Below, piece by piece: positions 1 to 8,141 of a stretch of 64,000 bases of DNA (the first letter of the stretch is position 1; each line of letters starts with the position of its first letter). The DNA is from Gelidibacter japonicus. GTDB taxonomy: Bacteria; Bacteroidota; Bacteroidia; Flavobacteriales; Flavobacteriaceae. The DNA lies in contig NZ_BJKB01000018.1 in assembly GCF_010725055.1 (NCBI RefSeq), positions 30,787-94,786 on the forward strand, given 5' to 3'. The notes under the pieces were generated by a model. It had not been told where the DNA came from, did not search any database, and saw only the letters and a list, made by a program, of their open reading frames with translations. The position numbers and the translations under genes are program-made.

Positions 1-2
1 TT

Positions 3-95
3 GAAATTTATTACATGGGTGAAAAAGGAAAAGTGGTCCGGTCCCATTCCTTGGCAAATCTTCTCCCGTTGGTGTTTGATAAGAACGTTCTATAA
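3..95 (+). CDS. cdd: Cytidine deaminase, C-terminal fragment
   Basis: The first 95 bases hold the last 30 codons of a gene that begins outside the window, ending at TAA 93-95. The translation contains YYMGEKGKVVRSHSLANLLP and ends FDKNVL, which I recognise as the C-terminus of flavobacterial cytidine deaminase (cytidine to uridine, pyrimidine salvage). The zinc-binding catalytic part is not in view, so the identification rests on the tail alone. In flavobacteria cdd commonly sits just upstream of pdhA, which agrees with the next gene. A 207-bp gap follows. Confidence 0.7.
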   Translation, partial: EIYYMGEKGKVVRSHSLANLLPLVFDKNVL

Positions 96-302
96 CGATT
101 TCGTAGAAGTTTTACGATTTTCAGTTTTTTCATTAATGGTTAATGTGTTACTTTTGTTATCCGTTTAGTGAAGTTCAACTTTTCGTGAGTTTAAAAACAA
201 CGAACAGAAAATTGAAAGTTGAATTGTTCTTGACATGATTGGGAGCTTCAGCGCACTAAACTCGAACTATTTATGTATTTAATTTTTTAGAAATTATTTC
301 GG

Positions 303-1301
303 ATGCAAAAGATAACAAAGGAGGTTTACCTCAAATGGTATGAAGACATGTTGTTCTGGAGAAAGTTTGAAGACAAACTTGCTGCAGTTTATATTCAACA
401 GAAAGTAAGAGGTTTTCTTCATTTATATAACGGGCAGGAAGCTATTTTAGCTGGAGCACTGCACGCTATGGATTTGACGAAGGATAAAATGATTACTGCT
501 TATCGTAATCACGTGCAGCCTATTGGCATGGGTGAAGATCCAAAACGCGTGATGGCGGAATTATATGGTAAGGCCACAGGAACTTCTCAAGGTCTTGGAG
601 GATCCATGCATATTTTCTCAAAAGAACATCGCTTCTATGGTGGACACGGTATTGTTGGGGGTCAAATTCCTTTAGGTGCCGGTATCGCTTTTGGTGATAA
701 GTATCATGGTAGTGACGCAGTGACTTTATGTTGTTTTGGTGATGGTGCAGCGCGTCAAGGTTCTTTGCATGAATCTTTCAACCTCGCGATGTTATGGAAA
801 TTGCCTGTGGTATTTGTTTGTGAAAATAACGGCTATGCCATGGGAACATCAGTAGCTCGAACTGCTAACCACACTGATATTTGGAAACTGGGCTTAGGCT
901 ATGAAATGCCTTGCGGACCTGTGGACGGAATGAACCCGGTAAAAGTAGCAGAAGCTTTTGATGAAGCTATCAAACGGGCACGACGAGGTGATGGACCTAC
1001 ATTTTTGGAATTAAAAACGTACCGATACAGAGGACACTCAATGAGTGACGCTCAGCATTATAGAACAAAGGATGAGGTGAAGGAATATCAAAAAATAGAT
1101 CCAATCACCCAAGTGAAAGATATTATTCTTGAGAAGAAATACGCCACTGAGGAAGACCTTAAGAAAATTGATAAGAGAGTTAAGAAGCGAGTAGAAGAAT
1201 GTGAAAAATTTGCTGACGAATCTCCATATCCAGATACAAGCGTCATGTATGATGCCGTGTATGAGCAAGAAGATTATCCATTTATACAACACAAAATATA
1301 A
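303..1301 (+). CDS. pdhA: Pyruvate dehydrogenase E1 component, alpha subunit
   Basis: 332 residues, the usual length for a bacterial E1 alpha. It would decarboxylate pyruvate with thiamine diphosphate and pass the acetyl group to E2 lipoyl domains in the cytosolic complex. The ThDP/Mg motif is visible as GDGAARQGS near residue 147 and ENNGYAMGTS near 175. The loop YRGHSMSDAQHYR near 245 is the conserved E1 alpha loop. The ATG at 303 gives the typical N-terminus. pdhC follows after 3 bp, so the two are surely one transcript. No E1 beta gene is adjacent, so it must lie elsewhere. A TACTTTTG -7-like box at 149-156 is a weak promoter candidate because I see no TTG at the expected distance. Confidence 0.95.
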   Translation: MQKITKEVYLKWYEDMLFWRKFEDKLAAVYIQQKVRGFLHLYNGQEAILAGALHAMDLTKDKMITAYRNHVQPIGMGEDPKRVMAELYGKATGTSQGLGGSMHIFSKEHRFYGGHGIVGGQIPLGAGIAFGDKYHGSDAVTLCCFGDGAARQGSLHESFNLAMLWKLPVVFVCENNGYAMGTSVARTANHTDIWKLGLGYEMPCGPVDGMNPVKVAEAFDEAIKRARRGDGPTFLELKTYRYRGHSMSDAQHYRTKDEVKEYQKIDPITQVKDIILEKKYATEEDLKKIDKRVKKRVEECEKFADESPYPDTSVMYDAVYEQEDYPFIQHKI

Positions 1302-1304
1302 GTT

Positions 1305-2942
1305 ATGGCAGAAGTAATAAATATGCCGCGTCTGAGTGACACCATGGAAGAAGGAACTGTGGCAACGTGGTTAAAAAAAGTAGGCGATAAGATTGAAGAA
1401 GGTGATATTTTGGCTGAAATTGAAACAGATAAGGCTACAATGGAGTTTGAATCTTTTCATGAAGGCACATTACTTTATATTGGTATTCAAGAAGGAGAGA
1501 CTACTAAAGTTGACGAACTGTTGGCCATTATTGGAGAAGAAGGTGAAGATATTTCAGATTTAATTGACGGTGGTGCTTCCGATAAGAAAAAAGAGACTCC
1601 AGAGGATACATCTTCTGACGATGATAAAAAAGAAGAAGCTTCTGACGAAAAAAGTACTTCTGATGAGCTTCCAGACGGCGTGACCGTTGTTACAATGCCA
1701 CGACTGAGCGATACTATGGAGGAAGGTACAGTGGCAACATGGCTTAAAAAAATAGGAGACAAGGTTGAAGAAGGAGATATACTTGCGGAAATCGAGACCG
1801 ACAAGGCGACAATGGAGTTTGAATCTTTCCAATCGGGGACCTTGCTCTATATTGGTTTGGAAGAAGGCGATACTGCAAAAGTCGATTCTTTATTGGCCAT
1901 TATTGGCCCTGAAGGGACGGATGCTGCTGCCATAGCCAAAAACTTTCAATCTGGCTCAGAGAAAAAAGAGGCTGCACCTAAAAAGAAAAGCGCTGACTCC
2001 GATAAAAAAGAAAGCTCTAAACCAGCTGTAAAGGAAGAAAAAAAAGAAGTTTCAAGTTCTTCAAGTTCTGCAACTTCAGATGGTAGTCGTGTATTCGTAT
2101 CGCCTTTGGCCAGAAAAATGGCTGAAGAAAAAGGCATCAACTTGTCTCAAGTAAAAGGCTCTGGAGAAAACGGACGTATTATCAAACGCGATATAGAAAA
2201 CTATACACCTGAGGTAAGTGCTGCGCCAGCGACAGTTGGACAAGTCGCGGCATCAGGAGTGGAAGATTTTGACGAAAAACCAAACTCGCAAATGCGTAAA
2301 GTGATTGCGAAACGTTTGGCAGAATCTAAGTTTACAGCGCCTCATTATTATCTTAACGTGGAGTTTGACATGGAAAAAGCCATTGCGTTTAGAGAGCAGG
2401 TCAATGCCATTCCAGATACAAGAATTTCATTCAATGATATGATAGTTAAGGCCTGTGCTTTGGCATTAAAAGAATTCCCACAAGTCAATTCACAATGGTT
2501 TGACGATAAGATCCGATTAAATAATCACGTGCATATTGGCGTAGCAGTCGCCGTTGAAGATGGATTGGTCGTGCCTGTAGTCCGATTTGCTGATGGGCTA
2601 AGTTTGTCAGAAATTGGTGCGAAGGTCAAAGACTATGCAGGACGTTCCAGAACCAAAAAATTGACTCCCCAAGAAATGGAAGGTAGTACCTTTACCATTT
2701 CCAATTTAGGGATGTTTGGTATTGAAAGTTTTACTTCAATCATCAATCAACCTAATTCAGCGATCTTATCGGTGGGCGCCATTGTTGAAAAACCAGTGGT
2801 TAAAGATGGAAAGATTGTTGTAGGCCATACCATGAAACTTTCTTTGGCATGTGATCATAGAACGGTTGATGGGGCTACCGGAGCCGAATTTCTTCAAACA
2901 CTAAAAGGATTTGTTGAAAATCCAATTTCGATGTTGGTTTAA
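1305..2942 (+). CDS. pdhC: Pyruvate dehydrogenase E2, dihydrolipoamide acetyltransferase with two lipoyl domains
   Basis: 545 residues. Two lipoyl domains (about residues 1-75 and 130-205) each carry the lipoylated lysine in ETDKAT. They are joined by acidic and lysine/alanine/serine-rich linkers typical of the swinging arm. A peripheral subunit-binding domain follows (near 262-300, SPLARKMAEEKG and GRIIKRDI). The catalytic acetyltransferase domain fills the C-terminus and has the HRTVDG active-site motif near 517. It transfers acetyl groups to CoA and forms the core of the complex. The two lipoyl domains are also similar at DNA level, indicating internal duplication. A terminator lies about 100 bp downstream. 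Confidence 0.95.
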   Translation: MAEVINMPRLSDTMEEGTVATWLKKVGDKIEEGDILAEIETDKATMEFESFHEGTLLYIGIQEGETTKVDELLAIIGEEGEDISDLIDGGASDKKKETPEDTSSDDDKKEEASDEKSTSDELPDGVTVVTMPRLSDTMEEGTVATWLKKIGDKVEEGDILAEIETDKATMEFESFQSGTLLYIGLEEGDTAKVDSLLAIIGPEGTDAAAIAKNFQSGSEKKEAAPKKKSADSDKKESSKPAVKEEKKEVSSSSSSATSDGSRVFVSPLARKMAEEKGINLSQVKGSGENGRIIKRDIENYTPEVSAAPATVGQVAASGVEDFDEKPNSQMRKVIAKRLAESKFTAPHYYLNVEFDMEKAIAFREQVNAIPDTRISFNDMIVKACALALKEFPQVNSQWFDDKIRLNNHVHIGVAVAVEDGLVVPVVRFADGLSLSEIGAKVKDYAGRSRTKKLTPQEMEGSTFTISNLGMFGIESFTSIINQPNSAILSVGAIVEKPVVKDGKIVVGHTMKLSLACDHRTVDGATGAEFLQTLKGFVENPISMLV

Positions 2943-3040
2943 TTGTGAATTAAATGGACATGTTGAGTTGAGCATTTTATTAAGCTAAAGACAAGTTCAG
3001 TTGATAAGCATATCCAAGAATCATTACATATATAAAAAAC

Positions 3041-3070
3041 CTGCTTCCGTTAAAAGAAGCAGTTTTTTTT
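3041..3070 (+). terminator. Rho-independent terminator after pdhC
   Basis: The 7-bp arms CTGCTTC (3041-3047) and GAAGCAG (3056-3062) are followed by a run of eight T. An A-run precedes the stem, so the structure could work in both directions. It closes the pdhA-pdhC transcript. Confidence 0.85.
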
Positions 3071-3074
3071 AGTG

Positions 3075-3266
3075 AAACCCATATTTCAATAGCCGAAGGC
3101 GCATTGGAATATGTTGGTTGAACTCATCCCGCTTTCGTGCGGGATCTAAACCCATATTTCAATAGCCGAAGGCGCATTGGAATATGTTGATTGAACTCAT
3201 CCTGCTTTCGTGCGGGATCTAAACCCATATTTCAAAACCCGAAGGCACATTGGAATAAATTGGTTG
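3075..3266. repeat. 73-bp tandem repeat, two full copies and a partial third
   Basis: Copy 1 is 3075-3147, copy 2 is 3148-3220, and a degenerate partial copy 3 runs from 3221 to about 3266. Copies 1 and 2 differ at only a few positions. Each full unit starts AAACCCATATTTCAATAG and contains the short hairpin ATCCCGC-tttcgt-GCGGGAT (a T replaces one C in copy 2). No reading frame is maintained. It lies between the pdhC terminator and the M28 peptidase gene, within a gene-free stretch of about 500 bp (2943-3444). Confidence 0.85.
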
Positions 3267-3293
3267 TCTCGATAGCCATTGGGATAATCCTTC

Positions 3294-3307
3294 CCGATAT
3301 TTATCGG
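3294..3307. repeat. Short palindrome CCGATA-TT-TATCGG
   Basis: A perfect 6-bp inverted repeat with a 2-bp spacer in the gap before the M28 peptidase gene. The same arms with spacer AT recur at 63953-63966, and a looser relative lies near 62565-62582. This suggests a small dispersed palindromic element. Confidence 0.5.
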
Positions 3308-3444
3308 AATAATCACATTTTTATACAATAGTAAAATTCCAAAATTGAAATTCACCAATTTGACTGGCGTCATATGAGGTGATATGAAAGTATTGAATTA
3401 TCTTGCTATTTTAGTAGAATATTTAAAATCAATCAGCATTAGGC

Positions 3445-4443
3445 ATGAAAAACATTTTTTTAATTGGTATCCTCTTAGTTATCGTTTCCTGTAAGAATCA
3501 ATCGCAGGAATCTACCCAAAATAGTAACAAAGACCTTGCAGCAGCCGAAATAAAGTTGGTAGAGGAAACGTTAAATTTCGTAACAAGTGCTGAGCTTAAA
3601 GAAACGGTATTTTATTTGGCTTCAGATGAGCTTAAAGGTCGTGCTACAGGTTCAGAGGGTATTGAAAAAGCTGCGGTTTATATTGAAGAAAAATTCAAAT
3701 CTTATAATGTACCGCCGTATTTTGAAACTTATCGGGATCATTATAAGGCAAAGGGCGTAGATGCCTCCAATGTTGTAGGTTATTTAGAGGGCCATGATCC
3801 GGAATTGAAGCAGGAGTTTATCATTTTGGGGGCCCACTATGATCATATTGGTGTGATAAAAGCCGTAGACGGCGATTCTATTGCGAATGGGGCCAATGAT
3901 GACGCCTCAGGAGTCGCCGCTGTTTTGGCCATGGCACGTTATTTTGCTGCTAAGAAGAATAATAAGCGCAGTATTTTATTCACCCTTTACTCTGGTGAGG
4001 AAATGGGCTTGTTGGGGTCAAAACATTTAGCAGAACGTTTAAAGGAGCAGAACATGAATCTCTACACCATGACCAATTTTGAAATGATGGGCGTGCCCAT
4101 GGTCGATAAAGATTATAAGGCCTATTTTACGGGATTTGATCTGTCTAATATGGCAACTAAAATGAACGACTATGTGGACTTCAAGCTTTTGGATCAATTG
4201 CCTAAGGCTAAAGAATTTCAACTATTCTACCGATCGGATAATTATCCATTTTTTAAAGTTTTCAACAGGCCTAGCCATGCCATTTCCACATTTGATTTTA
4301 CTAATTTTGACCATTATCATAAAGTTGGGGATGAAGCCGAATTAATGGATTATGAATTTATGGCTGATTTGGTGAATAAATTAATTCCCGCCTATGAAAC
4401 CATGAGCAATACAACAACACAAGAAATAGAAATGAATGAGTAA
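3445..4443 (+). CDS. M28 family zinc aminopeptidase, lipoprotein
   Basis: 332 residues. The N-terminus is a lipoprotein signal with the lipobox ending VSC (C16), so the enzyme should be anchored in the periplasm or outer membrane. The peptidase domain shows the co-catalytic zinc ligands of the M28 family: GAHYDHIG (His near 131), NGANDDASG (bridging Asp), SGEEMGLLGS (catalytic Glu and ligand) and a late His in FDHYHKVGDE. The predicted role is removal of N-terminal residues from peptides; substrate unknown. The gene overlaps the following SDR gene by 8 bp, which implies co-transcription and coupled translation. Confidence 0.9.
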   Translation: MKNIFLIGILLVIVSCKNQSQESTQNSNKDLAAAEIKLVEETLNFVTSAELKETVFYLASDELKGRATGSEGIEKAAVYIEEKFKSYNVPPYFETYRDHYKAKGVDASNVVGYLEGHDPELKQEFIILGAHYDHIGVIKAVDGDSIANGANDDASGVAAVLAMARYFAAKKNNKRSILFTLYSGEEMGLLGSKHLAERLKEQNMNLYTMTNFEMMGVPMVDKDYKAYFTGFDLSNMATKMNDYVDFKLLDQLPKAKEFQLFYRSDNYPFFKVFNRPSHAISTFDFTNFDHYHKVGDEAELMDYEFMADLVNKLIPAYETMSNTTTQEIEMNE

Positions 4444-5119
4444 GAATATCGTTATAACAGGTACCAGTAGAGGAATTGGCTATGAGTTGGTGAAATTGTT
4501 CGCCAAGCAAGGACATCAGGTTTTGGCATTGTCCAGAAACGATGGTCCCATAAAAGCCCTGAAATTGAAAAATGTAAAAGCATTTTGTTTTGATTTGGGC
4601 GACCCTGAAGCCTATAAAAAAGTGCAAGATTTTATTTCAGAAAATTGGGGACATGTGGATGTATTGATCAACAACGCAGGACAAGTGCTTAACAAGCCTT
4701 TTGCAAAAACCACGGTGAGCGATTTTGAAGAAGTCTATCGGACCAATGTTTTTGGAATGGCAGAATTGACGAGAACCTTAATTCCGTTTATGGCCAAAAA
4801 CAGCCATGTGATTACCATGAGCTCCATGGGGGGCGTTCAAGGAAGTATGAAATTTCCAGGACTGGCAGCATATAGTTCTAGTAAAGCTGCGGTAATTACC
4901 TTAACAGAATTGCTTGCAGAAGAGTATAAGGACTCAGGTATTTCATTTAACGTATTGGCATTGGGAGCTGTCCAAACTGAAATGTTGGAGGAAGCTTTCC
5001 CTGGTTATAAAGCACCCGTTACACCAGAAGAAATAGCCGACTATATTGTTGATTTTTCGTTAAAAGGACAAAAGTTTTATAACGGGAAATTGCTTCAAGT
5101 TTCAAATTCAACACCTTGA
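4436..5119 (+). CDS. SDR family NAD(P)-dependent oxidoreductase
   Basis: 227 residues, a classical short-chain dehydrogenase. The N-terminal Rossmann motif is GTSRGIGYE, the NNAG motif lies near residue 79, and the catalytic YxxxK is YSSSK near 143. The substrate is unknown. It starts inside the end of the M28 gene (8-bp overlap) and is followed after 2 bp by the HAD hydrolase, so the three form one operon. Cytosolic; no signal sequence. Confidence 0.9.
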   Translation: MSKNIVITGTSRGIGYELVKLFAKQGHQVLALSRNDGPIKALKLKNVKAFCFDLGDPEAYKKVQDFISENWGHVDVLINNAGQVLNKPFAKTTVSDFEEVYRTNVFGMAELTRTLIPFMAKNSHVITMSSMGGVQGSMKFPGLAAYSSSKAAVITLTELLAEEYKDSGISFNVLALGAVQTEMLEEAFPGYKAPVTPEEIADYIVDFSLKGQKFYNGKLLQVSNSTP

Positions 5120-5121
5120 TT

Positions 5122-5760
5122 ATGTCTAAATATAAGTGCATTATTTTTGATTGTGATGGGGTTCTTGTTGATAGTGAACCTATCGCTGGCCAAGTTTTAG
5201 TGGATATGGCCAATGAATATGGCGCCAATATCGATTTGGAATATGCTTTAAAAAATTTTAAAGGTACATCCATGCAGGAGTGCTATGCGCAGGTTGCTGA
5301 GTTGGCAACTCAAAGATTGCCCGATGACTTCATGCCGAATTTCAGGGAACGAAGTTTTGCATCATTCAAAAAAAACATTCAGCCTGTAGAAGGTGTTACT
5401 GAGGTTGTAAAGAGCCTGGAAATTCCATTTTGCGTGGCGTCCAGTGGTCCTGAAAATAAGATCCGGCTCAATTTGGAACTGACAGGGCTTTTGCCCCATT
5501 TTGAAGAAAATATTTTCAGTTGTTTTACAATTAGAAAATGGAAGCCAGATCCGGCCGTTTTTCTTTGGGCAGCCGATACTATGGGATTCGATCCAAAAGA
5601 ATGTTTGGTCATTGAAGATAGCATGAGTGGTGTAAATGCTGCTTTAAACGGCGGTTTTGACGTCTATGGGTATACCGCTCATGATTACCATAACGAACTT
5701 GAAGGAAATGCCACATTAACCTTTAATGACATGTCGCAACTCTTGAAGTTGATAGGCTAG
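5122..5760 (+). CDS. HAD superfamily hydrolase, beta-phosphoglucomutase-like
   Basis: 212 residues from the ATG at 5122. The frame also opens at a TTG at 5116, but the ATG puts the motif MSKYKCIIFDCDGVLVDSE at the usual distance from the start. HAD motifs are visible: DxD nucleophile pair in FDCDGV (D10, D12), motif II SSG in ASSGPENK, the lysine in KWKPDP, and the acidic motif IEDSMSG. The cap sits between motifs I and II as in the PGMB subgroup. Likely a phosphatase or phosphomutase acting on a small sugar phosphate; substrate not determinable. Confidence 0.88.
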   Translation: MSKYKCIIFDCDGVLVDSEPIAGQVLVDMANEYGANIDLEYALKNFKGTSMQECYAQVAELATQRLPDDFMPNFRERSFASFKKNIQPVEGVTEVVKSLEIPFCVASSGPENKIRLNLELTGLLPHFEENIFSCFTIRKWKPDPAVFLWAADTMGFDPKECLVIEDSMSGVNAALNGGFDVYGYTAHDYHNELEGNATLTFNDMSQLLKLIG

Positions 5761-5830
5761 GAATTCCTTATGAAGGAAACAAATTATGTGTTCGTCTGTA
5801 TTTTTGCGCAACAGAAGAACTCCTTAATGC

Positions 5831-6040
5831 TCATTTGATTTTTGTCAGTGCAGAACCTTTGTGTGCGGCAATATGATCGGTTTTGTCACTTTTGATTTCG
5901 TATTGCGGTTCATCTTTGCTCGCATGATGTGTGTAGCCCTTATAATCAAAATCGGCATGGTGGATTTTTATGATTTTTCCAGAAACATGTCCTGCTTCCG
6001 AATTCCATTGGACATGGTCTCCAACTTTAAATTTTGTCAT
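5831..6040 (-). CDS. DUF2945 (HVA1/Tudor-like) small protein
   Basis: 69 residues, highly charged and cytosolic. The pattern KVGDHVQWNSEAGHVSGKI, then YKGYTHHAS, PQYEIKSDKTDHIAAHKG and a final LTKI matches the DUF2945 family (hypervirulence-associated Tudor-like domain). Such small proteins are widespread in Bacteroidota and Proteobacteria; function is not established. The SH3-like fold suggests binding of a partner or nucleic acid, which is inference. Monocistronic, convergent with the HAD gene. Confidence 0.8.
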   Translation of the reverse strand: MTKFKVGDHVQWNSEAGHVSGKIIKIHHADFDYKGYTHHASKDEPQYEIKSDKTDHIAAHKGSALTKIK

Positions 6041-6140
6041 AATCGTTGCTCATAAATGATTCTTATAATTGTTTTGGGTACGTACGATGGGATTGATAGT
6101 CAACATTTCAGTAAACTCGGTCTTTCAAAGACTTTATTTT

Positions 6141-6815
6141 CTATATATTTTCCATGACCCGTTCCGTAATCCTATCACATCTGCTAAAACCAAATTCAAA
6201 AATATGAGTATCGTGTGAGATTTCAAAAAGGCTGTCTTTGAGCATTTCCTTTGAACGGTGCAGGCGCACTTTTACATTGGACAGTGTCAGATCTAATGCC
6301 AAGGCCGTTTCTTTTAGACTCATCCCTTCAATTTCCTTCATCATATAAACTATTTTATACTTTGGTTCCAATTGATCAATGGCCTTTTCTAATAATTGTT
6401 TTGCTTCGTGATGTATCATTTTATCTTGAGGATTGAGTTGCTTCTTATCTGGTATTTCTAAAATGGTGTTTTTGTTCAGTTCTTCTGGACGCTCACTAAT
6501 ATGATATAGCTTTCCTTTCTCCTTTAATCTCGCCAGGGCTTCATTAATAGCTATCCGAATGAGCCAGGTAGAGAATGATGCTTCCAATTTAAATTGAAAA
6601 AGCTTGGTGAACCCCTTGATATAACTGTTCTGCATGATGTCCTCAATTTCAGCTTCATCATTGAGATAGCTTCTAATAACGCGATAGAGTTTCTGGTTGT
6701 TCCGTCTTACTAAAATCTCATATAGCTCTTTTTCACCTGAAAGGATACGTCTTATAATATCCGCTTCAGTTATTTTATGGCGATTAAAATGGTTAATGTT
6801 TATTGCTTCCATCAT
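6141..6815 (-). CDS. ECF-type RNA polymerase sigma factor
   Basis: 224 residues. Region 2 covers about 18-95 (helices around YEILVRRNNQKLYRVIRSYL, DIMQNSYIKGF and FSTWLIRIAINEA). Region 4 covers about 145-200 with a helix-turn-helix (MSLKETALALDLTLSNVKVR LHR). There is no sigma region 1.1 or 3, so it is an ECF member. It begins with two Met codons (6815 and 6812). No anti-sigma gene is adjacent. The gene diverges from a DoxX-like membrane protein across a 110-bp gap that holds a perfect 14-bp palindrome. The C-terminus carries about 25 extra residues ending DRITERVMENI. Confidence 0.9.
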   Translation of the reverse strand: MMEAININHFNRHKITEADIIRRILSGEKELYEILVRRNNQKLYRVIRSYLNDEAEIEDIMQNSYIKGFTKLFQFKLEASFSTWLIRIAINEALARLKEKGKLYHISERPEELNKNTILEIPDKKQLNPQDKMIHHEAKQLLEKAIDQLEPKYKIVYMMKEIEGMSLKETALALDLTLSNVKVRLHRSKEMLKDSLFEISHDTHIFEFGFSRCDRITERVMENI

Positions 6816-6855
6816 TCTATGATTTTTGTTTTAGATAGAGAAAACGATAATAAGT

Positions 6856-6869
6856 TACAAAATTTTGTA
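6856..6869. promoter_or_regulatory. Perfect 14-bp palindrome between sigma factor and DoxX-like gene
   Basis: TACAAAATTTTGTA is a perfect palindrome 41 bp upstream of the sigma-factor start and 57 bp upstream of the DoxX-like start. Its place in a divergent intergenic region fits an operator, but no protein can be assigned and AT-rich palindromes arise easily by chance. Confidence 0.35.
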
Positions 6870-6925
6870 TCCTTTTTCATGATTCCCTATCAAAATAGTA
6901 TAACAAATTAAAAAGACATTAAATC

Positions 6926-7300
6926 ATGGAATCAAATGTACAGTTAGTAAAAAACATTTTAAAATACACTTTTGGCTTGGTGCCAATCGTGGCAGGACTG
7001 GATAAGTTTACAAATATTTTGACCGATTGGACACAGTACCTTTCAGATGGTCTTGCAGATATGCTTCCTTTTGAACCTTCAGTTTTTATGATGATTATTG
7101 GTGTTATTGAAATCGTAGCGGGGATCTTGGTATTTACAAAGACTAAATTTGGAGCTTATCTTGTTTCAGTTTGGTTGGTACTTATTGACTTGACATTACT
7201 ATTTAGCGGTACCTATTTGGATGTTGCCGTAAGAGATATCGTCATGGCTATTGCTGCCTTTTCATTGGCGAAATTGTCTGATATTGAGCCTAAGGCTTAA
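6926..7300 (+). CDS. DoxX-like small membrane protein
   Basis: 124 residues with about four hydrophobic segments (near 12-30, 50-72, 75-95 and 98-118). The start LKYTFGLVPIVAGLDKFTN and the spacing of the helices are like DoxX/MauE-type four-helix membrane proteins, whose roles include quinone-linked or redox functions. Substrate unknown. It is monocistronic, diverges from the ECF sigma gene, and is followed by a clear terminator. Confidence 0.65.
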   Translation: MESNVQLVKNILKYTFGLVPIVAGLDKFTNILTDWTQYLSDGLADMLPFEPSVFMMIIGVIEIVAGILVFTKTKFGAYLVSVWLVLIDLTLLFSGTYLDVAVRDIVMAIAAFSLAKLSDIEPKA

Positions 7301-7329
7301 TATCAAAGCTTAATAGTTCTATTAGAAGG

Positions 7330-7362
7330 ACTCCAATCTGGTTTTTACGGATTGGAGTTTTT
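7330..7362 (+). terminator. Rho-independent terminator after DoxX-like gene
   Basis: Arms ACTCCAAT (7330-7337) and ATTGGAGT (7351-7358) are perfectly complementary and followed by a T-run. Confidence 0.85.
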
Positions 7363-7448
7363 AATATGTAAATGTAGATTGGGAAGAAATGGTTTGATAA
7401 CCCAGATATCTACGTCCACATCACAGCTATTATAAATTAAAAGAGAAT

Positions 7449-8033
7449 TTAACACTCCTCAATTTCCAATTTGAAATTTATTTCAATGTCATCTGAAACG
7501 ACGACGAGCCCAAACATTTTTTTTGGCGCTTCAAGGTCAAAATCCTTAATGTTCAGTTTGAGTTTTCCCGAAATCGACCAACCTTGATTGTAATAGAATT
7601 CTGTTCTCATATGGTAAGCATTGACTAAACCAGCTATTTCAATATCAATTAAGGCATCGACTATGTTTTTTTTATGTGGATTTAATTTGATTTCTTTTAA
7701 TTTCAGAGTAATATTTGGGTATAGGTTTGATTGTAGCAAACTGTGAAAATCATTGTTGATTCCTTTACCTCCACAATCAAATCCTTTGTTTTTTAAAATG
7801 ATTTCTGACTTTTCGAATCTGATAATATCATTTGCTTTCTCATAATGAATTCGAAAAGGCTCGTTTAGGTTTTGTATTTCATATTGGCAGGTAAAATCCT
7901 TAACATTACTAGTACCATTGATCTGCAATTCACTTTTTGGGGTAATGCGTACAGTTTTACTGCTAATTGCACTATCTAATTGGGAAAAGGAAATAAAAAC
8001 TAAACATGGTAAAATAAAAAGTAATCTTTTCAT
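7449..8033 (-). CDS. YceI family protein (exported), copy 1
   Basis: 194 residues with an N-terminal signal peptide (MKRLLFILPCLVFISFS). The rest follows the YceI lipocalin-like fold: an opening strand with INGTSNVKDFTCQYEI, a central KNKGFDCGGKGINNDFHSLLQSNLYPNITLKL segment split by loops, and a C-terminal KDFDLEAPKKMFGLVVVSDDIEINF strand. YceI proteins bind long isoprenoid or fatty lipids in the periplasm. It lies downstream of the porin gene and a second YceI on the same strand, separated from the porin by a strong hairpin, so it may be transcribed only by read-through or from its own weak promoter. Confidence 0.85.
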   Translation of the reverse strand: MKRLLFILPCLVFISFSQLDSAISSKTVRITPKSELQINGTSNVKDFTCQYEIQNLNEPFRIHYEKANDIIRFEKSEIILKNKGFDCGGKGINNDFHSLLQSNLYPNITLKLKEIKLNPHKKNIVDALIDIEIAGLVNAYHMRTEFYYNQGWSISGKLKLNIKDFDLEAPKKMFGLVVVSDDIEINFKLEIEEC

Positions 8034-8073
8034 TGTTCTGTTGATTAAACGGCTACAATATATTTAAAAAAAA

Positions 8074-8118
8074 ACTAACCTCATTCATTTAGCGGACTAC
8101 TAAATGAGTGAGGTTAGT
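8074..8118 (-). terminator. Terminator or attenuator hairpin after the porin gene
   Basis: An 18-bp inverted repeat (8074-8091 with 8101-8118) has only one mismatched pair. Read on the minus strand it is followed by a T-rich run, as expected for a terminator at the end of the porin gene. It stands between the porin and the downstream YceI gene and could act as an attenuator. Confidence 0.8.
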
Positions 8119-8141
8119 TACTATTATCAAGAATCAGTTTG

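Noticed and set aside
3075..3266. CRISPR array
   Set aside because: The 73-bp units are contiguous direct copies without unique spacers, and there are no cas genes.
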